This document shows positions 56,498 through 64,000 of a DNA stretch of 64,000 bases, piece after piece. Every line of letters begins with the position of its first letter. Position 1 is the first letter of the stretch. Source of the stretch: Alloactinosynnema sp. L-07 (GTDB lineage Bacteria > Actinomycetota > Actinomycetes > Mycobacteriales > Pseudonocardiaceae); the NCBI RefSeq assembly GCF_900070365.1, contig NZ_LN850107.1, positions 1,178,001 through 1,242,000 of the forward strand, given 5' to 3'. Under the pieces are notes generated by a model, which saw only the letters and a program-made list of their open reading frames with translations, had not been told where the DNA came from and made no database searches. Made by a program: the position numbers and the translations under genes.

Positions 56498-58432
56498 GTG
56501 CGCCCAGAGGACATCGAACTGCTGGCGGCGCCCGGTGCGCCCGCCATGCGTGGGGATCTGCTGCTTGTTGGCGTCTCCACACCGGATATCGGCCTGAACG
56601 CCTATCGGGGCGGCCTTCGCCGCGTCCCCCTCGATGGTGCGTCCGCCCACGACTTCACGCACGGGTTCCGCGACTTGGCCGCGGCCATCTCGCCGGACGG
56701 GACGAAGGTCGCGTTTCTTCGCGTGGCCGAGCAGGGCAGCAAGCCGCAGGTCTATGTGATGCCGGTCGACGGCGGCGACGCGCGGGCGGTGACCGGGCTG
56801 CCGCTGGGAGCGGGCGCGCCGGTGTGGGCGCCCGATTCGCGGCGGATCGCCTTTGTCGCGCGGATTCCGGAGCCCGGTCGCTACGGCACGGAGGGGCCCG
56901 ACGGGACCGTGGACGCGCAGTCCGAGGCGCCGCGGCTGATCACTCGGCTGGATTTTCGGCAGGACGACGCGGGCTATGTCACCGACCGCTGCGCGCAGCT
57001 GTTCGTGGTGGATACCGGCGAGGCCGACGCGGTGCCGACCGCGCTCACCGAGGGTTTCGCCGAGCCAGGGGACCCCGCGTGGACGCCGTCCGGGCAGCAT
57101 GTGCTGGTCAGCGCCCGGCGGGATTGGGGCGCCGAAGGCACTACGTATAACGACTTGTACGCGGTGCCCGCCGATGGCGGTGCGCCGGTACTGGTCGCGC
57201 GCAGCGCGGGCACGCTCGCCCACCCCGTGGTCACCGCGGACGGCATGGTGGCCTACCTGGGTGAGGCGTACGACGGGTCGATCGCGGTCGCCAACAACGC
57301 CGGGCTGTGGGCGGTTCCGCTGCGGCTCGACGGTGTCCACGGCGAGTCGCGCAGGCTGACCGACCCGGAGACCGTCGACTGCGACATCGCCGCCGGTCGG
57401 CCCGTGGTGACGTCGCGGGGGATCCTGGTCGGCGTCCGGAACCAGGGTGCGGTGGAATTGCGCCGGGTGGACATCGGTGCGGCGGAAGCGGTTCTGTCCG
57501 ACCTGACGCTCGTCGCCGGAAGTCAGGGCCAGGTCAAGGGATTCGCCGCCGACGACGACCGGGCGGTGGCCGTGGTGTCCACTTGGGACAGCATGGGTGA
57601 CGTGGTGCTGGTCTCGGGCGACGAGACCAACAGGCTGACCGATCTGTCCGCTCCGCTGCGGGAGCGCGGGATCCGCCCGCTGATCGAGATCAAGGGGTCG
57701 GCGCCGGACGGCTACGGCACGCACGGCTGGCTCGTGCTGCCCGAGGGCGACGGCCCGCACCCGGTGATCCTGTCGGTGCACGGCGGCCCGTTCATGTACT
57801 ACGGCTGGGGCCTGTTCGACGAGGCGCAGGTGTACGCGGAGGCCGGATACGCCGTCGTGCTGCCCAACCCGCGCGGTTCGGCGGGCTACGGGCAGGAACA
57901 CGGCCGCGCCATCATCGGCGCGATGGGTACCGTGGACGTCGACGACGTGCTTTCCGTGCTGGACGCCGCCCTCGAGCGCCCAGACCTGGACTCCACCCGC
58001 GTCGGCATCATGGGCGGTTCGTACGGCGGCTGGATGACCAGTTGGCTGGCCGCGCACCACGGTCCGCGGTTCAAGGCGGCGTGGAGCGAGCGTGCGGTCA
58101 ACGTCTGGGACTCCTTCGTCGGCGCCTCGGACATCGGGTGGTGGTTCGCCGACTCCTACTGCGGTCCCGACCCGGAGACCCAGCACGACATGAGCCCGCT
58201 GACGCACGCCGACAAGATCGACATGCCGTTCCTGATCGCGCACTCCGAGCAGGACTACCGCTGTCCGGTCGATCAGGCGCAGCGCATGTTCGTCAAGCTG
58301 CGCCGCAACGGCGTGCCCGCGGAGATGCTGCTGTTCCCCGGCGAGGGCCACGAGCTGACCCGGTCGGGCCAGCCGCGCCACCGCAAGCAGCGCTTCGACG
58401 CCGTTCTCGACTGGTGGTCAAGGTATCTGTGA
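56498..58432 (+). CDS. S9-family serine peptidase (prolyl oligopeptidase / acylaminoacyl-peptidase type)
   Basis: 644 aa. Residues 30-370 form a beta-propeller (AAAISPDGTKVAFLRV; APVWAPDSRRIAFVAR). The alpha/beta hydrolase domain carries HGGPFMYYGWGLFDEAQVYA, nucleophile Ser508 in IMGGSYGGWMT, Asp in HSEQDYRCP and His in PGEGHELTR. No signal peptide, so it acts in the cytoplasm, cutting short peptides. GTG start at 56498. Followed by a hairpin terminator. Confidence 0.92.
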   Translation: MRPEDIELLAAPGAPAMRGDLLLVGVSTPDIGLNAYRGGLRRVPLDGASAHDFTHGFRDLAAAISPDGTKVAFLRVAEQGSKPQVYVMPVDGGDARAVTGLPLGAGAPVWAPDSRRIAFVARIPEPGRYGTEGPDGTVDAQSEAPRLITRLDFRQDDAGYVTDRCAQLFVVDTGEADAVPTALTEGFAEPGDPAWTPSGQHVLVSARRDWGAEGTTYNDLYAVPADGGAPVLVARSAGTLAHPVVTADGMVAYLGEAYDGSIAVANNAGLWAVPLRLDGVHGESRRLTDPETVDCDIAAGRPVVTSRGILVGVRNQGAVELRRVDIGAAEAVLSDLTLVAGSQGQVKGFAADDDRAVAVVSTWDSMGDVVLVSGDETNRLTDLSAPLRERGIRPLIEIKGSAPDGYGTHGWLVLPEGDGPHPVILSVHGGPFMYYGWGLFDEAQVYAEAGYAVVLPNPRGSAGYGQEHGRAIIGAMGTVDVDDVLSVLDAALERPDLDSTRVGIMGGSYGGWMTSWLAAHHGPRFKAAWSERAVNVWDSFVGASDIGWWFADSYCGPDPETQHDMSPLTHADKIDMPFLIAHSEQDYRCPVDQAQRMFVKLRRNGVPAEMLLFPGEGHELTRSGQPRHRKQRFDAVLDWWSRYL

Positions 58433-58436
58433 CATG

Positions 58437-58455
58437 GCCCGCCCTCCGGGCGGGC
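58437..58455. terminator. Hairpin between convergent genes
   Basis: GCCCGCCC, TCC, GGGCGGGC: perfect 8 bp stem, 3-base loop, 4 bp after the S9 peptidase stop and 64 bp before the end of the convergent patatin gene. Confidence 0.7.
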
Positions 58456-58518
58456 GGCTCGTCACCGCGGCCGAGCGTGGGGCCCGCAGCATGCCTACCG
58501 CAGTTTCCTTACAGGTGA

Positions 58519-59373
58519 TCAGACGCGGCCTGGGGCGCCGTACAGTCCCGGGCCGTCGATCTCCAGCCCGTGCAGGAAAGTGCTGGCGACCACATAGGAC
58601 TCGCCGATCAGTTCCGGTGTGTGGGTGAAGTCCAGCGGGGTGACCCGGATCAGCGGCGGGCCCGGCAGGTAGACCACCGGCACGTCGCCCGCGATCATCG
58701 GCGCCTCCAGCACCGCCTGCTGGCGCATGGTCACCATCGCGGTGTAGAGCACGATCTCGGCCATGGTCTGCGGCTGCTCGGGCAGGCGCCCGGGGAACGC
58801 GCAATCCAGCACCACCAACGACTTCGCGCCCATCGCGACCGCCTGTCGCATCGGCACGTTGGCGACCACGCCGCCGTCGTAGAGCAGCATGCCGTCGTGC
58901 GCGACCGGCGGGTAGATACCGGGGATCGCGGCGCTGGCAAGTACCGCGGGGCGGAGCGGGCCGGACCGCATCAGCCAGGGTTGCGCGGTGGCCACATCCA
59001 TCGCCACCACGCCAAGCGGCAGCCGCAGGTCGGCGAAGGTCGCGTCGGGACCGATGGCCGCGTCGATCACCGCGGCCAGGCCGTTGTTGGGGAACAGGTG
59101 GGTCTTGGTCCGCTGGAAGGTGCGCACCTGGCCGAGCAGGCTGCCGGGGAACACCGCCTGCCGGGTCATCGACGTCCAGATCTTGGTCAGCTGGTCGACC
59201 GGCGGCGTGCCCTCCATCGCGATCATGGCTCCGTTGAGCGAGCCGACCGACGTGCCCACCACCAGGTCCGGCGTGATGTCGCGTTCGGCCAGGGCCCGCA
59301 GCATGCCGACCTGGATGGCGCCCAGGCTGCCACCGCCGCCGAGCACGAAAGCGACCGGGCGGGGCAGTTCCAT
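58519..59373 (-). CDS. Patatin-like phospholipase (RssA type)
   Basis: 284 aa. Oxyanion loop VLGGGGSLGAIQVGML, nucleophile in VVGTSVGSLNGA (GTSVG) and the dyad Asp in LLYDGGVVANVPM. Cleaves acyl chains from lipids; substrate unknown. Start ATG at 59373 with AAGGAGA upstream. It lies 11 bp after the RES gene, so probably in the same transcript. Confidence 0.9.
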   Translation of the reverse strand: MELPRPVAFVLGGGGSLGAIQVGMLRALAERDITPDLVVGTSVGSLNGAMIAMEGTPPVDQLTKIWTSMTRQAVFPGSLLGQVRTFQRTKTHLFPNNGLAAVIDAAIGPDATFADLRLPLGVVAMDVATAQPWLMRSGPLRPAVLASAAIPGIYPPVAHDGMLLYDGGVVANVPMRQAVAMGAKSLVVLDCAFPGRLPEQPQTMAEIVLYTAMVTMRQQAVLEAPMIAGDVPVVYLPGPPLIRVTPLDFTHTPELIGESYVVASTFLHGLEIDGPGLYGAPGRV

Positions 59374-59384
59374 CGGCGGTCTCC

Positions 59385-60038
59385 TTACAGCAGCGTGTAA
59401 TTGAGTTCTTCGCAGATGCGGGCCAGCGGCAGATCCAGCCCAGGGTAGTCCAGCGGGAGCAGCAGGTCCGGTGTCGTCGGCAGGGCGCCGCGCGCGGGCG
59501 GGTCCCACAGGCAGATCGCCGGTTCGCCGCTGTCCATGGACGATCTGTACCAGACCCCGTCCAGTTCCGGGTGTGCCGAGCGGATCGCCCGCGCCCACGC
59601 CTGGGTGACGCTCTTGTTGCCACTGCTGATCTCCTGCGACGCGCCCGCCCTGGTCGGCCACAGCCCGCACAGGTCGAGCAGGCGCAGCGTGCGCTTGGGC
59701 CGGAACACCACCAGGTGCGGGCGCCTGGTGGTGCGGTCGACGACGGAGGTCTGCTGGAACACCTCGGCCACGCTGGTGCGCACGGTCAGTCCGAAGTAGA
59801 GCGCGCCGTGGCCGGGTGCGCTGGTCGGGCCGCCGTGGCGGTCCACCTGGTGCGGGTCGAAGCGGGCGTGCGGCAGCGGGCCGGTGTAGCGGAAGGAGTT
59901 CCAGCGCTGCCGGTGCGCGCCCGCGGCGGCGAACACACGGACCAGGTGCGTCGCGCTGTGGATGGCGACGACATCTTCTTCGACGCGCAGCAGGGTCTTC
60001 AGCGCAGCGGGGACCGGCGGCTGGGGGAGCCGTGACAT
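59385..60038 (-). CDS. RES-domain NAD+ phosphorylase-type toxin (MbcT-like)
   Basis: 217 aa. The RES domain spans about 25-200: Arg/Tyr segment HRQRWNSFRYTGPLPHARFD, the ALYFGLTVRTSVAEVFQ block with the acidic residue, and EISSGNKSVTQAWARAI with the Ser region. MbcT-type toxins degrade NAD+ and are held by an Xre/MbcA antitoxin, here encoded upstream but with a frameshift. Start ATG at 60038. No clear ribosome-binding site. Confidence 0.88.
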   Translation of the reverse strand: MSRLPQPPVPAALKTLLRVEEDVVAIHSATHLVRVFAAAGAHRQRWNSFRYTGPLPHARFDPHQVDRHGGPTSAPGHGALYFGLTVRTSVAEVFQQTSVVDRTTRRPHLVVFRPKRTLRLLDLCGLWPTRAGASQEISSGNKSVTQAWARAIRSAHPELDGVWYRSSMDSGEPAICLWDPPARGALPTTPDLLLPLDYPGLDLPLARICEELNYTLL

Positions 60039-60071
60039 GTGATGCGGTGATCCAGTCGTCGGGGGAACGGG

Positions 60072-60652
60072 TTATGCCGGGGTGCCGAGCATCGACGCCA
60101 GCGCCGCGACCTTGGTCGGGTCGCCGCCCGCCAGCAGCCATTGCCGCGGCGTCGCGGGTTCGTCGTTGACCCGCAGGTCGGGCTGGGGGTGGTCATGAAG
60201 GCGGCCACGACCAGCGGGGGCTGGTCGGTCGGGACCGAGCGCAGCACCACGTCGAGGCCGGGCAGCACGCCGGACGGGGCGAACTGCCAGGCGGGCAGCC
60301 GCCAGCCGCCGCGGTCCTTCCAGCCCGCGAGCCTGCCCGCGGCCAGCCGGTGCCGGATGCGGCTGGAGTCCACGCCGACGGACTCGGCCGCGTCGGCGAC
60401 GGTGAGCGCCGAGTCGCGCAGCACGGCCTGGGCGGCCACGGCGCGGGCCCGGGAGTCGATCTCGTCGGGGCGCCGGGGCGTGAGGTCGAGCCCGACGTCG
60501 GCGAGGGTGTCGCGCTGTTCGGCGGAGAAGTAGTCCGCCGGGTCCGGTGTCGCGGGGGAGAGCCGTCTCGCGGCTTCCTCGACCAGTTCGAGGAACTCCG
60601 CGGCGTTGATCCGCAGGCCTGCCTTGGCGAGAACCGTCTCTAGCATCGTCAT
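60072..60652 (-). pseudogene. Xre/MbcA-type antitoxin with a frameshift in the toxin-binding domain
   Basis: From the ATG at 60652 (MTMLETVLAKAGLRINAAEF) the frame is normal through a helix-turn-helix (LTVADAAESVGVDSSRIRHR) to VVAAFMTTP. There the reading frame shifts at a run of five G (plus strand, 60186-60190). The -1/+1 alternative frame continues QPDLRVNDEPATPRQWLLAG then KVAALASMLGTPA and a TAA at 60072, the expected Xre-MbcA-ParS toxin-binding end. Read as given, the protein instead runs into the RES gene to 59999. One missing C in the coding strand explains it; sequencing error is possible. Confidence 0.75.
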
Positions 60653-60654
60653 GG

Positions 60655-60735
60655 TCACCTGCCGCCCAAAGCGCACGTGTTCAGCCGTACCCGGCTTGCG
60701 CACTGTGTCAATGGTTCGCTCGCAAGCTCGCTCAC
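60655..60735 (-). CDS. Leader mini-ORF VSELASEP, third repeat copy
   Basis: 26 codons plus stop from a GTG at 60735, starting VSELASEPLTQ. It ends two bases before the antitoxin ATG, so it sits as an upstream ORF of the antitoxin-toxin-patatin unit; the antitoxin ribosome-binding site AGGTGA overlaps its end. The peptide after the repeat part is unrelated to the other two copies. Confidence 0.4.
   Translation of the reverse strand: MSELASEPLTQCASRVRLNTCALGGR
60703..60735 (-). repeat. MSELASE repeat, copy 3
   Basis: 33 bp on the minus strand: GTGAGCGAGCTTGCGAGCGA through TTGACACAG. It differs from copy 1 at the first base and one internal base. Confidence 0.7.
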
Positions 60736-60909
60736 GGCTGTCATGCGCCTAATGTATCGCGCGTGTGCGGGTTCGTGCGCATTTGTGGCTCAACTCACCG
60801 CATTTGGGGAGAAACTAACATAGATCTGCCACTTTCCGCTCAAGCTCAAACACTGACAGTTGTCGAACAGCGGTGCAACCTACGGGAGTAGGTAGTCCGT
60901 CCTGGAGGC

Positions 60910-62847
60910 ATGAGCACCGACTTAAGACTTCCCCGGATCGGCGTGGCCGCGCTGGCCATCGCGGTCGCGGGGGCCGCTGTCATCGCGACGGCCTACTTCG
61001 TGGGGGACGATCAGGCGACCCAGCCACCCGGCCCCGGTTCGGTCCCGTCGGTGTCGGAGGTCCGGCTGGTCGCATTCGACTCGTGTGACAAGGCCCTGGC
61101 CGACCTCAAGGCCGCGGGCATGGCCAAGGTCGGGCCGTACGGCCTCGACGGCGACGTGATGGTCATGGAGCGCGGCGTCGCCGCCGACGCGGGTGCGCCG
61201 CAGGCCCCGGAGGCCAAGACCACCACCCAGAAGGGCAAGGACTACTCGGGGACCAACAACCATGAGGCCGCCGCCGACGAGCCCGACCTGGTCAAGACCG
61301 ACGGCAAGCGGATCATCAGCATCCTCGACGGCAAGCTGCGCGTCGTCGACACCGCGACCCGACAGCTCACCGCCACCCTCACGCTGCCTTCCGGCGCCCC
61401 GTCGGCGATGCTGCTCGACGGCGACCACGTGCTGATCACCTCGCATCCCGAGGGCGTCGCCTTTGATGCCGCGCATCCCGGGATGTACAACAGTCAGCTC
61501 ACGATCACCCGGGTCGACCTGAACGGCGGCGCGCGGGTCGCAGGCTCGCTGACGGTGGACGGCACCTACATCGACGGCCGCCAGGTCGGCTCCGTGGCCC
61601 GCATCGTCATCCGGTCCACGCCGCGGCTGCCGTTCGTCATGCCCACGCAGGGAATCAGCCCCGACGAGGCGACGCGGCGCAACAAGGACGTCATCGGGAA
61701 GTCGAAGATCCAGGACTGGATCCCGCGCTACAACCCGGGAAGCGGCGCTGAAGGCCAGCTCTACGACTGCACCGCCCTGAGCCGGTCGGCCAGCTACACC
61801 GGCACCGCGGTGCTCAGCGTGCTCACCTTCGACCTGCGCGACGACCTCGGGACCGGCGACGGCGTCGGGCTCGCGGCCGACGGCGACACCGTGTACGGCA
61901 CGGCGGCCAGTTTGTATGTCGCCGACGACCGCCAGAGCCGCATGGGCATCATGCCCATGGAGGGACGCGGCAAGCCCGCGCCGGGGCTGCCGGAGCAGGC
62001 GACCACCACTGTCCACCAGTTCGACATCAAGGTCGCGGGCAAGCCGGTCTACCTGGCGTCGGGCACGGTCATGGGCTCGCTGCTGAACCAGTACTCGCTG
62101 TCGGAGCACAAAGGCAACCTGCGCATCGCCACCACCAAGGGCGATCAGCGCTGTTGCGTCCAGTCCCAGCAGTCGGAGAGCTCGCTGGCCGTGCTCACCC
62201 GGCGCGGCGCGGAACTGGCCGAGATCGGCCGGGTGGACGGGCTGGGCAAGACCGAGCGCATCCAGTCGGTCCGGTTCGTCGGCGACACCGCCTACGTGGT
62301 GACCTTCCGCCGCACCGACCCGCTCTACACCGTCGATGTCTCCAACCCGGCAAAGCCGACCGTGACCGGCGAGCTCAAGATCACCGGCTACTCGGCCTAC
62401 CTGCACCCGATCGCCGCGGGCAGGCTGCTCGGCGTCGGCCAGGACGCCACCGGCGAGGGCCGGGTGACCGGAACCCAGGTGTCGCTGTTCGACACGTCGT
62501 CGGCGCAGGCGAAGGTGATCACCCAGTACCAGCTCAAGGGTGCCTCATCGGAGATCGAGTTCGACCCGCACGCCTTCCTCTACTGGGCCGACAAGGGCCT
62601 GATCGTGGTCCCGGTGGTCAACGCGTTCGACGGGCGGGCCATCCCGGGCGCGCTGGTGCTGCGGCTGGCTGGCGACAGCCTCACCGAGGTGGCCAGGCTC
62701 AGCCACCCGACGGGCGGGGAGTACGGCGACGTGCAGATCCGCCGGTCGCTGGTGGCCGCGGGCGCGCTGTGGACGGTGTCCGGCGGCGGGATCATGGCCA
62801 CCGACCTTGGCGGGCTGAATCAGCTCGCGTGGGTGCCCTTCGCCTGA
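60910..62847 (+). CDS. Secreted or membrane-anchored beta-propeller protein (DUF2138-like/propeller domain family)
   Basis: 645 aa. Residues 12-32 are a membrane anchor (VAALAIAVAGAAVIATAYFV). The rest is a beta-propeller-type region of the actinobacterial beta-propeller family: NNHEAAADEPDLVKTDGKRI, SVRFVGDTAYVVTFRRTDPL, EFDPHAFLYWADKGLIVVPV. Function unknown; acts outside the membrane. The GGAGG site is only one base from the ATG, an unusual spacing. Its end overlaps the convergent nitric oxide synthase gene by 28 bp. The exact family number is uncertain. Confidence 0.85.
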   Translation: MSTDLRLPRIGVAALAIAVAGAAVIATAYFVGDDQATQPPGPGSVPSVSEVRLVAFDSCDKALADLKAAGMAKVGPYGLDGDVMVMERGVAADAGAPQAPEAKTTTQKGKDYSGTNNHEAAADEPDLVKTDGKRIISILDGKLRVVDTATRQLTATLTLPSGAPSAMLLDGDHVLITSHPEGVAFDAAHPGMYNSQLTITRVDLNGGARVAGSLTVDGTYIDGRQVGSVARIVIRSTPRLPFVMPTQGISPDEATRRNKDVIGKSKIQDWIPRYNPGSGAEGQLYDCTALSRSASYTGTAVLSVLTFDLRDDLGTGDGVGLAADGDTVYGTAASLYVADDRQSRMGIMPMEGRGKPAPGLPEQATTTVHQFDIKVAGKPVYLASGTVMGSLLNQYSLSEHKGNLRIATTKGDQRCCVQSQQSESSLAVLTRRGAELAEIGRVDGLGKTERIQSVRFVGDTAYVVTFRRTDPLYTVDVSNPAKPTVTGELKITGYSAYLHPIAAGRLLGVGQDATGEGRVTGTQVSLFDTSSAQAKVITQYQLKGASSEIEFDPHAFLYWADKGLIVVPVVNAFDGRAIPGALVLRLAGDSLTEVARLSHPTGGEYGDVQIRRSLVAAGALWTVSGGGIMATDLGGLNQLAWVPFA

Positions 62848-64000
62848 CGGGCCATCCGGCGCAGCCGCGACCACGGGATCACGCCGTCGCTCTTGTCCGG
62901 GAAGTCGGTCTTCTCGGGGAACAGCGGCGGCGTGCCCAGCGTCGCGGTGCGCACGGCGCTGTCGTCGGCGACGAACTCGGGCTTGAGGTGCTCGGTGTCG
63001 TAGTAGCGGTGGAACACCGGGGTGATCCCGCCGGACATCGGCGGCACGATCCAGGTCCAGTCGGCCGGGCACTTGCGCCCGGCCTTCTCCTCGCGTTCGA
63101 CATGGGTGAGGAAGCGCGCGGACTCGGTGTGGTGGTCGGTGATCGTCACCCCGGCCGCCGCGAACGAGTGCAGCACGGCGACGTTGACCTCGACCAGCGC
63201 CCGGTCGCGCCACAGGCTCGCCGGGGTGGAGGTGTCCAGGCCGAGCCGGTCGGCGACGGTGGGCAGCAGGTCGTAGCGGTCGGCGTCGGCGAAGTTGCGG
63301 GCGCCGATCTCGGTGCCCATGTACCAGCCGTTGAACGGCGCGGCCGGGTAGTCGACGCCGCCGATGGACAGGCGCATCGAGCTGATCGCGGGCACGGCGT
63401 GCCAGCGCAGGCCCAACTCGGCGAACCACGGGTGGTCGGGATGGCTCAGCGGCACCTCGCACACCACGTCGGCGGGCAGCGGGAGCACGTGTGGGGGCTT
63501 GTCGGCGGCGGAGACCACCAGTGGGAGCACGTCGAAGGCGCCCGGCGCGCCGGGCGGGGCCCAGCCCAGGTCGGTGACCGCCGAGGTGAACCCGACGTAG
63601 CGCGGGTCGCCAAGGACGGTGCCGTCCGGGCGGCGGTAGCCCGCGTAGCGGATGAGCTGCTCGTTCCAGATCCGCGGGGCGGGGGAGCCGGGGGTGTCTG
63701 GCGCGAAGATGGTGATCAGCGGGCGGATCTTGCCGCCGTTGGTGGCCAACCGCAGGTGTTCCAGGCAGTGCGCGGCCACCTTCGCGGGAGCGCGCACCGC
63801 TCGCAGGTCGCGGACTTTCATGCTGCGCCAGTACAGCCTGCCGATGCACCGGGCGCTGTTGCGCCAGGCGACCCGCGCGCCGAACTCCAGCTCAGCGATG
63901 GAGTGGCGGTAGGTGCCGGTGAGCTCGACTTCGGCGCGAACCCACTGGATACGGTCCTTGACTGACCCGGCGCCGGGATTCTCGCGGTGGAACAGCTCAA
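62820..64000 (-). CDS. nos: Bacterial nitric oxide synthase oxygenase (N-terminus cut by the window)
   Basis: At least 393 codons remain; the frame is open to base 64000. The heme-thiolate motif is VAWRNSARCIGRLYWRS at 63822-63875, followed by IWNEQLIRYAGYRRPDGT, PFNGWYMGTEIGARNFADAD with the substrate Glu, and DHHTESARFLTHVEREEKAG and DWTWIVPPMSGGITPVFH. It makes NO and citrulline from arginine; bacterial forms borrow a cellular reductase. An internal ATG at 63821 is not the start, because the heme Cys lies upstream of it. Confidence 0.95.
   Translation of the reverse strand, partial: ELFHRENPGAGSVKDRIQWVRAEVELTGTYRHSIAELEFGARVAWRNSARCIGRLYWRSMKVRDLRAVRAPAKVAAHCLEHLRLATNGGKIRPLITIFAPDTPGSPAPRIWNEQLIRYAGYRRPDGTVLGDPRYVGFTSAVTDLGWAPPGAPGAFDVLPLVVSAADKPPHVLPLPADVVCEVPLSHPDHPWFAELGLRWHAVPAISSMRLSIGGVDYPAAPFNGWYMGTEIGARNFADADRYDLLPTVADRLGLDTSTPASLWRDRALVEVNVAVLHSFAAAGVTITDHHTESARFLTHVEREEKAGRKCPADWTWIVPPMSGGITPVFHRYYDTEHLKPEFVADDSAVRTATLGTPPLFPEKTDFPDKSDGVIPWSRLRRMARQAKGTHAS

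Overview
This is a 64 kb piece of a high-GC actinomycete chromosome. Gene content and order point to the Pseudonocardiales (an Amycolatopsis, Actinokineospora or Saccharothrix-like organism); this placement is inferred, since no rRNA or tRNA gene is present. The backbone follows the Mycobacterium tuberculosis block Rv1474c to Rv1485: AcnR-type regulator, aconitase, RipA-type NlpC/P60 protein, MoxR ATPase, DUF58 protein, VWA protein, fabG1, inhA and ferrochelatase. In mycobacteria these genes lie close together. Here accessory modules separate them.

Layout. 1-3444: a cut-off membrane protein, a conserved protein annotated in relatives as 3-methyladenine DNA glycosylase, and two translationally coupled CNNM/CBS membrane proteins. 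3595-4188: the AcnR-like TetR regulator. 4414-8640: ergothioneine genes egtA, egtB and an in-frame egtC-egtD fusion, followed by the remnant of an ABC ATPase. 8967-14527: amidase, F420-type nitroreductase, TSUP permease and aconitase, with a candidate AcnR operator upstream of acn. 14674-16496: small genes and a pathway-type regulator.

16601-23832: a compact RiPP locus best read as a divergent linaridin cluster. It has two paralogous precursor peptides with the PxxxTP junction motif, a membrane protein fused to an alpha/beta hydrolase (LinH-like), a small membrane partner (LinL-like), a methyltransferase, an ABC exporter and a phytoene-desaturase-like flavoenzyme. The cores hold almost no Thr, Ser or Cys, unlike cypemycin. 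This is the most promising undescribed system in the window.

23925-33893: cell-envelope genes, the MoxR/DUF58/VWA operon, a cutinase-type polyesterase and a GtrA protein. 33893-34520: a tandem 9-mer array and a 139 bp nested inverted repeat. 34521-37051: fabG1-inhA-ferrochelatase. 37163-45345: small conserved genes, an LtrA protein, an AAA ATPase/VWA pair and a DUF397/HTH pair. 45526-47964: two tandem membrane-anchored TIR-domain paralogues, one of which has lost the catalytic Glu. 48247-54286: a two-gene unit, a J-domain/NERD fusion, and an ABC permease with an unusual alpha/beta hydrolase-ABC ATPase fusion. 54553-55709: a yybP-ykoY-type Mn2+ riboswitch and terC. 55840-60652: a GNAT gene with an internal deletion, an S9 peptidase, a patatin, and a RES toxin with a frameshifted Xre/MbcA-type antitoxin. 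60910-64000: a beta-propeller protein and a bacterial nitric oxide synthase cut by the window edge.

A short dispersed repeat encoding the peptide start MSELASE occurs three times. Two copies form mini-ORFs joined by ATGA overlaps to the operon genes on both sides.
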